NCBI GenBank assembly: GCA_002892395.1 | Contig: NBBL01000004.1 | Location: forward strand, 169,504 to 233,503 | Reading direction: 5' to 3' | Source of the DNA: Lachnospiraceae bacterium | Lineage (GTDB): Bacteria > Bacillota > Clostridia > Lachnospirales > Lachnospiraceae | Length of the DNA: 64,000 nt | Part shown: one piece after another, positions 40,779 through 47,727 of the stretch | Layout: each line of letters starts with the position of its first letter | Numbering within the stretch: position 1 is the first letter of the stretch | Program-made: the position numbers and the translations under genes | Notes under the pieces: model-generated | The model's database searches: none | What the model was told of the DNA's origin: nothing | Seen by the model: the letters and a program-made list of their open reading frames with translations, nothing else

Positions 40779-41267
40779 TTAATCAAAGCAGAAGACGAAA
40801 ACTTCGCCTTCGCGAGTCTTGAGTTTCACGGAATGCTCCTCAAAGTAGTGGGCTGCCGCATAGAGCTGCCTGGCGTTAGGGCTTACCACCTCGCCGGCTT
40901 CCTCATCGATGCCGAAGATCACAGCCGGAGCCTTGTAGTAGGTCTTATTACCGCGCTTTAAGGGCTTCTTCTCCGCGATGGTGTAGTAGAGGTCCTCGGT
41001 GTCCGGGATCGGATGCATGTCATAGGTCCCGGTCTGGCCGGCGAAGATATTGCCGATCTCCTCGGCAAGCTCATCCATGGTCATGATGGTGTTGTCGCCG
41101 TCAGGGCGGGCAACCAAGACCATGGTGCCGTAGGTGGAGCCGCAGTCACCGCTGTAGGGGCAGTTGTCGCATTCGTCCTCATCATCTTCGTCATCCTCGC
41201 CTTCCGCCTCCATGAGGCCGACCAGGAAAGCGGCCTTCGCCACCATAACGGAGCACTCCATCAGCAT
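40779..41267 (-). CDS. Hypothetical ICE protein, 162 aa
   Basis: Acidic protein with a Asp/Glu run (GEDDEDDEDECDNC) containing a CX2C pair and a following CG, then a region with MTMDELAEEIGNIFAG. The start is uncertain: ATGs at codons 1, 3 and 8 compete, and the third has GGAG 9 bp upstream. 14 bp separate it from the DUF5688 gene downstream, so they are co-transcribed. No family recognised. Confidence 0.6.
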   Translation of the reverse strand: MLMECSVMVAKAAFLVGLMEAEGEDDEDDEDECDNCPYSGDCGSTYGTMVLVARPDGDNTIMTMDELAEEIGNIFAGQTGTYDMHPIPDTEDLYYTIAEKKPLKRGNKTYYKAPAVIFGIDEEAGEVVSPNARQLYAAAHYFEEHSVKLKTREGEVFVFCFD

Positions 41268-41276
41268 GCCGGATGC

Positions 41277-41435
41277 CTAGAGCAGGATGTCCGCCGGGGA
41301 ATCCTCCTCGGTGTCGATCTCAAACTCGATCTCGGGATAATGGTTTCCCTTGCGCTGCTCCTTCATCATCTGCTCGAAAGCTTTCAGGTCGTTGGTGAGG
41401 TTCTTCATCTTGTTGGTGTTCTCCATAGGGTTCAT
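41277..41435 (-). CDS. Hypothetical ICE protein, 52 aa
   Basis: A short frame starting MNPMENTNKMKNLTNDLKAF behind AAAGGAGAA and ending with an acidic tail (FEIDTEEDSPADILL). It fills the gap between parB and the 162-aa gene in the same direction and phase of an operon, with codon use like its neighbours. No family recognised. Confidence 0.55.
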   Translation of the reverse strand: MNPMENTNKMKNLTNDLKAFEQMMKEQRKGNHYPEIEFEIDTEEDSPADILL

Positions 41436-41555
41436 TTCTCCTTTGTCTGATTGATTTTTGGTAAAAGAAAACGCCTCTGAGGAATCTCAAAGACGTCGGC
41501 TGTAGGGCTCGTATTCGGATGTGATTCAAAGGTTTGGCAGATGTGTCTGCCAGAT

Positions 41556-42494
41556 TCAGCGCTCCTGGTCCCGCTGGCGCTTCTTCTTCCACTGTTCCAG
41601 GAGCCTGATAATGGTATCCTGCATCTGTTTGGGGGAATAGGACTGCGGGAAGTACTTCCGGAGCTGCTCGCTCTTGAAAGCCACCCGCTCCAGGTCTCCC
41701 TTTTTGACTTCTCCCAGGATATCCTGCATGGCTTCCAAAGTGCATCCGCCTTCCTGGCTGAGCTTCTTCAGCCGCTGCACCTGAGAGAGGGAAGGTGCTG
41801 CCTGTGTGAAATCCATCGCTTCGATGACATGCTGTTGTTCCTCGGGAGTCAGGTACGACAATTCGACGGCAGGGTTAAAGGAGATTTGCTTTTGATCGAC
41901 CATGTCCAGAAGTTCCGGGATCAGGTTGGTGAGACAGATATACCTTCGAACCTGATTGCGACTATCTCCAGTGTCCTGCCCAATAAGATCGGCCGTTTCC
42001 AACTTCCGCCCAAGTTGGGCGGAAGTTCCTTTCTCCTGTAAATCAGTCCGTACTCCTTGTCTTTTCATTGCTTCGAGCTTCATCTTATAAGCAAAAGCCC
42101 TCTCGCTTGGCAGAATACTTTCCCTCTGCAGGTTGGAATCGACCATAAGCACGGTGGCTGCAGCATCGTCCATATCCCGGACGATCACCGGCACTTCGAT
42201 AAGTCCGGCCGCTTCCGCCGCATGGGCTCTTCGATGACCGGAGATGATCTCATAGCCGCCATCTTCAAGCGGCCTTGAAATCAGCGGCGTCAGTACACCA
42301 AACTGCGCGATACTCTCGGTAGTTCGTAACATCGCTTCGTCATCGACCACCTTGAATGGATGGTTCTTAAAGGGGACCAGTTCACTGATGGGGATCTTCT
42401 GTACCTTTTCCAGATGGCTGTCGGCGCGGCTCTCATCAGTCTCAAAGATATCATCGTAGCTGCTCAAGCTGATGTTTGCGCCTTTTCTCGGCAT
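41556..42494 (-). CDS. parB: ParB-family partition protein
   Basis: 312 aa. The ParB N-terminal nuclease-like domain includes PFKNHPFKV, IAQFGVLTPLISRPL and the CTP-binding GHRRAHAAE box; a helix-turn-helix follows (about 170-215) and a C-terminal dimer region ends the protein. It overlaps the parA end by 44 bp, showing tight coupling. Segregates the excised or replicating element together with ParA. Confidence 0.93.
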   Translation of the reverse strand: MPRKGANISLSSYDDIFETDESRADSHLEKVQKIPISELVPFKNHPFKVVDDEAMLRTTESIAQFGVLTPLISRPLEDGGYEIISGHRRAHAAEAAGLIEVPVIVRDMDDAAATVLMVDSNLQRESILPSERAFAYKMKLEAMKRQGVRTDLQEKGTSAQLGRKLETADLIGQDTGDSRNQVRRYICLTNLIPELLDMVDQKQISFNPAVELSYLTPEEQQHVIEAMDFTQAAPSLSQVQRLKKLSQEGGCTLEAMQDILGEVKKGDLERVAFKSEQLRKYFPQSYSPKQMQDTIIRLLEQWKKKRQRDQER

Positions 42495-43278
42495 TGTGCA
42501 TCACCTCCTTCGTGAGCGTCTGATAGGCTTCGGCTACCTTTCCCTTCGGATCATGGGCGAAGATACTTTTTCCTTCGGCAGAGATCTCGGCAGCCCGGAC
42601 CGACCGTGGGATATCGGTACCGTATACTTTGATCTTGCCTCCATAGGTGTCCCGGACCAGCTGGGAAATGTCCTTCGCGTCATTGGTCTTGGCATCGACC
42701 ATCGTAAGGAGGATTCCTTCAATCCGGAGCTTTGGATTGATCTGCCTTCGGACCTTATTGATGGTGTTCAAAAGCTGCTCCAGACCTTTGGCGGATAGGT
42801 AGTTCGCCTGTACCGGGATGATGGCCTGGTCCGCAGCCGCAAGGGCATTCACTGTCAGCATTCCCAGAGACGGCATACAGTCAAGGAGAATGAAGTCATA
42901 GTCCTTCTTTACCGTATCCAGGTACTGCTTCAGGATGGTTTCCCGGCTCATGGCTGTGACCAGTGAGACTTCAGTACCGGCGAGAGCGATGTTTGCGGGT
43001 ATCAGGTCCACGCCTTCCGGGTGATGAAGGATCCCTTCTCCCGGTGCAATCGGCTGGTCCTGAATGATCTTTGCCATCAGGTCAGAGAGGGTAACGGGCA
43101 GATCGTCGGGACGATTGTGCCCCAGCGCGACCGTCAGGCTGGCCTGTGGATCCGTGTCCACCAGAAGGACCTTCTTACCGGCCATCGCAAGCCCGACGCC
43201 AAGATTCTCACAGGTGGTGGTCTTGCCCGTGCCGCCTTTCTGGTTAGTTACTGCCGTTATTACGGCCTTATTCGACAA
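42451..43278 (-). CDS. parA: ParA-family partition ATPase
   Basis: 275 aa, deviant Walker A KGGTGKTTT (residues 14-22), Walker A' LLVDTDPQAS and Walker B YDFILLDCMPSLG. The start codon is TTG, 9 bp after AAGGAGG. It lies between repA and parB in one operon. Intact sequence suggests that the rep/par module is still maintained by selection or is recent. Confidence 0.94.
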   Translation of the reverse strand: MSNKAVITAVTNQKGGTGKTTTCENLGVGLAMAGKKVLLVDTDPQASLTVALGHNRPDDLPVTLSDLMAKIIQDQPIAPGEGILHHPEGVDLIPANIALAGTEVSLVTAMSRETILKQYLDTVKKDYDFILLDCMPSLGMLTVNALAAADQAIIPVQANYLSAKGLEQLLNTINKVRRQINPKLRIEGILLTMVDAKTNDAKDISQLVRDTYGGKIKVYGTDIPRSVRAAEISAEGKSIFAHDPKGKVAEAYQTLTKEVMHNAEKRRKHQLEQLR

Positions 43279-43295
43279 TAGTGATCACCTCCTTC

Positions 43296-44195
43296 TCATG
43301 GGTTTCCGTACAAGTCATGGTTTACTTTGGCTGAATAATAGGAACTGATGGTGCCGGGAGCATTGTAGAGAGCTGCCAGCAGGTACTGCTTGATGTTGCG
43401 GACATCGGTGGTATTCTCCTTGAGGCAGTCCATTACATACTGGATATGACTGGAATCCAGCTTCATGAACCGGCTTTTCACCACATCCCTGGGCCTGTCG
43501 TCACTGGCAATGCGGATATATTCCCGCCTGGTACAGACAGTATCGACCAGCAGATCCAGTATTTCCTGCAGAGTTTCCCGCTCGTAGGGGTACTGCTGAA
43601 GCAAGAGATCAAACTCCAGAGCATCTCTGAAATAGCTCTCATAGGACCGGCGTTCCGCCATCCCATCCGCATCCCTTCCCGGATAGATAGGATTCTCTGT
43701 ATAACTCAGATCAGTATTATTATTATCTTTATAACTTCCCCGTGATTTTAACGAGTCTTGATTCGTTGTTTTCACGACTCCAGAACCGTGATTTTCACGA
43801 GTCTTGAATCGTGATTCCGGAGGTTGTCCCCATGAGTTATCCACAGAGGAGATGAAGTTCTTCACGTAGATCAGGTTCGGCTTTCCCTGCCCCTGCCGTT
43901 TCCTCTCGATCAGGCCGCATTTTTCTTCGAGTTCATTCATCAGCTTGGTGGCCTTGTTGTCGGCACAGTTCATGGTCTCCATGACTTCTTCCAGGGTACA
44001 GATGATGAAGACCCTGCCCTGGTCATCGAACCATCCGTTCTTTGCAGAGAGATCCATTCGCTTTAGAAGGATCCCGTAAAGAACCTTCGCCTCGGAAGAT
44101 AAGCCTTTGAATTCCTCTTTGCTGAAGAGAACTGCAGGGATCCGGATGAAGTTGAACTGGTCGGCCTGCGGGCCGTAGAAATAGTCATACACGCA
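43296..44195 (-). CDS. repA: Replication initiator protein A (RepA N-terminal family)
   Basis: About 299 aa. The start YDYFYGPQADQFNFIRIP and LSSEAKVLYGILLKRMDLS are the RepA_N winged-helix hallmarks. A GTG 8 bp after AGGAGG is the likely start, as an earlier GTG lies inside that ribosome site. The middle is low-complexity and the C-terminal domain spans about 190-299. It overlaps the upstream Cys-rich gene. Would initiate replication of the circular form from an origin probably in the upstream non-coding region. Confidence 0.9.
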   Translation of the reverse strand, partial: CVYDYFYGPQADQFNFIRIPAVLFSKEEFKGLSSEAKVLYGILLKRMDLSAKNGWFDDQGRVFIICTLEEVMETMNCADNKATKLMNELEEKCGLIERKRQGQGKPNLIYVKNFISSVDNSWGQPPESRFKTRENHGSGVVKTTNQDSLKSRGSYKDNNNTDLSYTENPIYPGRDADGMAERRSYESYFRDALEFDLLLQQYPYERETLQEILDLLVDTVCTRREYIRIASDDRPRDVVKSRFMKLDSSHIQYVMDCLKENTTDVRNIKQYLLAALYNAPGTISSYYSAKVNHDLYGNP

Positions 44196-44424
44196 TACCA
44201 CCACCTCCTGCCACGATCTTTTCGCTCTTCAGGGGCCTTCTCCGGAACGCGGTGTTTCGGTCCTTTCCGTAAGGACAGGTCGCATACAGGCACTTCCGGT
44301 ACCGAAACTCCGGCTGGAAATACGGACAGCACCGGCATTTCGGCGGTTCCTTGTTCCGGTCGACCTTCGGCGGCGTGGCCAAGAGCTTCTTACAGCGGTT
44401 CAGCTTCGCTTCATTCTCATGCAT
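44185..44424 (-). CDS. Cys-rich small ICE protein, 79 aa
   Basis: Contains KCRCCPYFQPEFRYRKC followed by YATCPYGKD: five or six cysteines with zinc-finger-like spacing. Basic C-terminus. ATG overlaps the preceding gene by 8 bp and its end overlaps repA, so it is in the rep operon. No family recognised; zinc binding is inferred from cysteine spacing. Confidence 0.65.
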   Translation of the reverse strand: MHENEAKLNRCKKLLATPPKVDRNKEPPKCRCCPYFQPEFRYRKCLYATCPYGKDRNTAFRRRPLKSEKIVAGGGGMRV

Positions 44425-44662
44425 TTGCCGGCACCTCCTTACTCCCGAGAAATTTCTTCATGCAGAAGCTGACGCAGGGACCGTAGCAGCAGCCCTCACA
44501 CGGGCTTTTCTTCTTCGGGGACTCTGCCAGATAGTAGCAGTTCTCCTTGCCGAGTGTGCAGCCGACTTTACGGTTCTTCCAGAAATAACACTGGCGGCAG
44601 CTTGCAGGCCGGTCCTTATGGTAGCGGACGCCGTCGATCAAAATTGTTTTATTGTGATTCAT
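44417..44662 (-). CDS. Cys-rich small ICE protein, 81 aa
   Basis: Starts MNHNKTILIDGVRYHKDRPA behind AAGGAGG. It has ten cysteines, among them CRQCYFW, CEGCCYGPC and further single ones, suggesting two metal-binding clusters. First gene of the rep/par operon, 8-bp overlap with the next Cys-rich gene. No family recognised. Confidence 0.65.
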   Translation of the reverse strand: MNHNKTILIDGVRYHKDRPASCRQCYFWKNRKVGCTLGKENCYYLAESPKKKSPCEGCCYGPCVSFCMKKFLGSKEVPANA

Positions 44663-44714
44663 GGGGATCCTCCTTATCCTTAGATGTGATTCGCTCCGGT
44701 GATCCCGGAGACGA

Positions 44715-44755
44715 CAAAACGCCACCGATGAAGGTGTTTCATTTCATCAGTGGCG
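44715..44755 (-). terminator. Hairpin terminator upstream of the rep operon
   Basis: Thirteen-position stem (CGCCACTGATGAA / TTCATCGGTGGCG, one G-T pair) with TTTTG after it on the minus strand. It would end a short transcript made from the motif-rich non-coding region at 44.76-45.13 kb, or attenuate the rep operon. Confidence 0.7.
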
Positions 44756-44756
44756 A

Positions 44757-45130
44757 TATGTAAGTGGATATGGAGTTGTCTAAAGATGGCGGAAGAAAAG
44801 CCATCTAATATGATGTGTTAGCCATAGGACTTTGCCTGGCTAATGAGTTTTAGCAGCGATTTTCTGAAATAAATATGCAGAACGGAGTACAGGGGCATTT
44901 TACTGCAAATACGACCGAACGCGCATTTTAGACACCCTTACGCCCCGTTTAGCCAGAAATCGGTCCGAATCAGCCTTTTAGCAAAACAGGGGTAAATATT
45001 AGACAGGCCATCGATTTCTGCTAATATTTTTAGCCAGGTTTTCGGCCTTCGGGCTCCAGGGACTAAAAAAGCGGAAGTCCATCTAGCTAAAATCGATGCC
45101 GATCTGCTAATGAAATCCCGCTGAAAAGGT
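44757..45130. repeat. Non-coding region with about twelve TTAG/CTAA motifs (possible iterons)
   Basis: No gene is visible. TTAG or its complement CTAA occurs about twelve times, mostly with GC next to it (TTAGCC, TTTTAGCA, GGCTAA, TGCTAA, AGCTAAAA), in both orientations. Position between the rep operon and the tRNA-Arg copy suits a replication origin or multi-site operator. Confidence 0.5.
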
Positions 45131-45133
45131 CAA

Positions 45134-45207
45134 CGTCCGCGAGGTGACTCGAACACCCGACCTACCGCTTAGGAGGCGGTCGCTCTATCCAACTGAGCTA
45201 CGCAGAC
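45134..45207 (-). tRNA. tRNA-Arg(CCT)
   Basis: Complete cloverleaf of 74 nt: acceptor GTCTGCG/CGCGGAC with one G-T pair, D-arm AGCTCAGTTGGATAGAGC, anticodon loop CTCCTAA (anticodon CCT), T-arm GGGTGTTCGAGTCACC. CCA is not encoded. It lies inside the presumed element end and may replace the host gene broken by integration. Confidence 0.93.
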
Positions 45208-45318
45208 ATATTCAATTTTTGGCTTATTTCCGGGCTTTTTGAGCCCTCCGGAGCCACCCGGTGATGTCTCGTTTCTGTCTAATGAACCAGCTGCGAAGGC
45301 ATCTATTTCGCAAATAAG

Positions 45319-45345
45319 CACCTAACGCCATTTTGGCGTTAGGTG
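45319..45345. terminator. Perfect 11-bp hairpin
   Basis: CACCTAACGCC/GGCGTTAGGTG with 5-nt loop. It lies after the second tRNA-like copy on the minus strand and may end its transcript. Its arm ACCTAACGCC recurs inside that copy's insertion. Confidence 0.6.
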
Positions 45346-45354
45346 ATATTGGCT

Positions 45355-45459
45355 TCCGTCACAATTCGAACTCTGCACTCGTTTTTTTAAAGACCCTGAG
45401 GCGTTAGGTCCCCTCGAAGCTTAGGAGGCGGACCCTCTATCCTGCTGAGGTACAGAGAC
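45355..45459 (-). pseudogene. tRNA-Arg(CCT)-like copy with insertion, first
   Basis: The 5' part is like tRNA-Arg: GTCTCTG, CTCAGCAGGATAGAG and the loop CTCCTAA. Then about 45 nt of foreign sequence precede a T-loop-like GAGTTCGAATT. The 3' acceptor strand does not pair with the 5' one, so no normal tRNA results. Confidence 0.65.
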
Positions 45460-45555
45460 ATTTATGAAATTTCCTTGATTTTACGCAGTTTTTCGCGTCT
45501 CGGTCAAGGCACCGATCTATCTCATCAGACATGTTCTGACTGCTGAAATCTGTAA

Positions 45556-45683
45556 AATGCCAACTCGATTCGAACTCCGCAACAGAATCCTGAAAACGTT
45601 CTTTGTTTTTCGAATTTTTTCTTTGGCGCGTGTTTAACATGCGCTTAGGAGGCGAACGCTCTATCCTGCTGAGCTACAGAGAC
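45556..45683 (-). pseudogene. tRNA-Arg(CCT)-like copy with insertion, second (right attachment site)
   Basis: The 5' half GTCTCTG, AGCTCAGCAGGATAGAGC, anticodon arm TTCGC CTCCTAA GCG is tRNA-like; about 65 nt including a 17-nt hairpin region (GCGCATGT/ACACGCGC) separate it from GGAGTTCGAATC. Its anticodon stem complements the tRNA 3' half at 30.2 kb, so it is the best candidate for the original gene's 5' half. Confidence 0.65.
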
Positions 45684-45835
45684 TGATTCTGTTTTGATGT
45701 CGGTCATACCTTCCCGCCAAGTGGTGATTTCATCCCCTGAACTCCGCGGACAGGTTGTCTCCCCGTTGTCCTAGTCCTCCGGTGAGCACTCCGACTCTGC
45801 CATTATAACCAGTTTTCGGCACTTAGGCAAGCGTA

Positions 45836-47293
45836 TTACTTGGCCTCAATCAACTGCACAATAAAATCATAGACTCGTTTTGTGGAAGAAATGCTAAGGT
45901 GCTCATTCGGTGTGTGGATATCAAACATATCCGGCCCCATGGAGACCGCATCCAGTCCGGGAATCTTTCCCGCCAGGACGCCACATTCCAATCCTGCATG
46001 AATTGCTTCAATCCTCAGCTCTTTGCCGAACAGCTCCCGATAAACACGGCTCATGCGGTCTCGCAGCTTGGAATCCCGCACATACTCCCATGCCGGGTAC
46101 ACGGCACTGACCGTTGCCTTGGCGCCGAATGCCTCGCTGATCAGGATCATCTTTGCATTGAGTGCCTCAAATGCTGTCGGAACAGAACTTCTCACCGCAT
46201 AACTGAGGGTCAAACCTGTTTCATTGAGCTTGGTGATCCCCAGATTCAGCGAGGTTTCCACCAGTCCCCGGATATCGTCGCTCATACGCTGCACGCCGCA
46301 GGGCAGTGCAGAGATCAGCGCCAGGATCTTTCGCGTGTCCTCTGCTGTCACCGGAGCGGAATTGCCTGTCTCCGTCTCTTTCCGTAAACGAATGCAGAGA
46401 TCCGGATCGACGACTGCATACTCCTTTTTCATCTCCGCTTCCATCCGGCTTACCTTCTTTTCCAGCTCCTTTTGATCCGATTCATTCTCCAGGAAAAGGG
46501 TTGCCGTGCAGGCCCGGGGAATCGCATTGTCCTTGCTCCCCCCCTCCATCTCTATGAGACGCAGACCGAAATCCTTCGATAACGCTGTCAACATGCGAAC
46601 CATCAGCAGGGTTGCGTTGGCTCGTCCTTTATGGATCTCCGCTCCGGAATGACCTCCTGTCAGCTGATCAATCGACAGCGTCAGAGAAAGTCCCCGAGCC
46701 TCTTTTCGCTCCACCGGCAATTCCACCTTGAAATTACCGCCGCCTGCGCAGCTCGCAAGCACAACCCCCTCTTCCTCCGAGTCAATGTTCAGGAGTGTAT
46801 GTCCCTTCAGCATGGAAACGTCGATTCCATGTGCGCCCTCCATCCCCACCTCTTCGGACACCGTGCAAACAAATTCGAGTCTCGGATGCCGCAAGGTATC
46901 GGAGCTAAGCAGTGCCAGCGCATAGGCAACCGCAATGCCGTCATCCGCGCCGAGCGTCGTTCCCCTCGCCCGAATAAAATCTCCGTCGATGTAGAGATCC
47001 AGCCCTTCCTTCTCCATATCCTTTGTGCAGCCGGGGGCCGTTTCACAGACCATATCCATATGCCCCTGGATGATGATCGGATCCTCCTGTTCATAGCCCG
47101 GCGTCGCTTCCTTAATCATGATGACGTTATAAATCTCATCCTGATAGTATGTCAGCCCGTGCTTCTTGGCAAAGGCTACCAAATAGTCGCTGATTGCCTT
47201 TTCCTTGTAAGACGGCCGCGGAATTTGAGACATCTCCTCAAAATAACGGAACACATCGTTGGGTTCCAAATTGCTTAAAACTCCCATGTTCAT
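45836..47293 (-). CDS. pepD: Aminoacyl-histidine dipeptidase (Xaa-His dipeptidase)
   Basis: 485-aa M20C metallopeptidase cleaving Xaa-His dipeptides in the cytosol. Metal ligand regions IIQGHMDMVCE, TLGADDGIAVA and SEEVGMEGA are intact, and the lid domain (about 195-385) contains TGGHSGAEIHKG. The first ATG overlaps the stop of the PqqD-like gene by 4 bp (ATGA); a second ATG two codons on is also possible. Forms a two-gene unit with the PqqD-like gene. Confidence 0.94.
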   Translation of the reverse strand: MNMGVLSNLEPNDVFRYFEEMSQIPRPSYKEKAISDYLVAFAKKHGLTYYQDEIYNVIMIKEATPGYEQEDPIIIQGHMDMVCETAPGCTKDMEKEGLDLYIDGDFIRARGTTLGADDGIAVAYALALLSSDTLRHPRLEFVCTVSEEVGMEGAHGIDVSMLKGHTLLNIDSEEEGVVLASCAGGGNFKVELPVERKEARGLSLTLSIDQLTGGHSGAEIHKGRANATLLMVRMLTALSKDFGLRLIEMEGGSKDNAIPRACTATLFLENESDQKELEKKVSRMEAEMKKEYAVVDPDLCIRLRKETETGNSAPVTAEDTRKILALISALPCGVQRMSDDIRGLVETSLNLGITKLNETGLTLSYAVRSSVPTAFEALNAKMILISEAFGAKATVSAVYPAWEYVRDSKLRDRMSRVYRELFGKELRIEAIHAGLECGVLAGKIPGLDAVSMGPDMFDIHTPNEHLSISSTKRVYDFIVQLIEAK

Positions 47294-47658
47294 CCCTTCT
47301 TTCTGATTTTGTTCTCATAGACAATAAATTTTTGATTGTGCAGGGTTTTTGTGAAACCGGACAAACGCTCATAAAGCGGCTCTGCCCGATCGCCGAACCT
47401 TTGCTTTAACAAAATCCCGATTTCATAAATGGTCTTTTTCCCGTCGATCTCTTTCCAGATAAAACTCCCCAGCTCATCCAGAGAAATGGTACTGACAGCG
47501 GGCTTTTTGAAAAACTTTTGTGCAATCCGGTTGGCCAGCCCCAAATTCCGCATCCTAATTTCCACGGTGCCGTTCTCCGCCTCTTGCCATGGAAAAAGCG
47601 TATTGTGCCGCGGAACATAGTCCAGATAATTCTCTTTTTTTCTTCCTGTTATCTTCAT
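47290..47658 (-). CDS. PqqD family protein
   Basis: 122 aa from an ATG with GGAG 5 bp upstream. The PqqD-like fold is seen in VSTISLDELGSFIWKEIDGK and TIYEIGILLKQRFGDRAEPL. PqqD domains usually bring peptides to radical-SAM enzymes, but no such enzyme or precursor is here, so a separate role in Clostridia is likely. It precedes pepD with a 4-bp overlap. A hairpin CGGCATG/CATGCCG lies just before its ribosome site. Confidence 0.78.
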   Translation of the reverse strand: MKITGRKKENYLDYVPRHNTLFPWQEAENGTVEIRMRNLGLANRIAQKFFKKPAVSTISLDELGSFIWKEIDGKKTIYEIGILLKQRFGDRAEPLYERLSGFTKTLHNQKFIVYENKIRKKG

Positions 47659-47727
47659 TCTGACTCCATATAGGACACGGCATGCCGCAGGCTGCAGCAT
47701 GCCGTCTCTTTCATCGAAACAACCAGA

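Larger units (their letters stand above)
30187..45683. mobile_element. Decayed integrative conjugative element in tRNA-Arg, with nested IME
   Basis: Bounded by a tRNA-Arg 3' half on the left and tRNA-Arg(CCT) copies on the right. Gene order from the right: two Cys-rich small proteins, RepA, ParA, ParB, two hypotheticals, DUF5688, DUF3789, PcfB, VirD4, VirB6, PrgI, VirB4, as in clostridial ICEs. The transfer genes are broken and no integrase gene is visible, so it is probably stuck. An Abi gene and an IME are inserted in it. The 200 bp between the tRNA half and the first gene remnants (30228-30440) show nothing I can name. Exact ends are inferred. Confidence 0.7.

Noticed and set aside
39109..40782. 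A 557-codon open frame on the plus strand
   Set aside because: It is fully antisense to the DUF5688, DUF3789 and pcfB genes, has no ribosome site and its translation is His/Arg/Leu-rich without any domain; a codon-bias shadow.
30187..45683. An integrase for the large element
   Set aside because: No tyrosine recombinase could be found; the only recombinase belongs to the nested IME, whose ends are in virD4.
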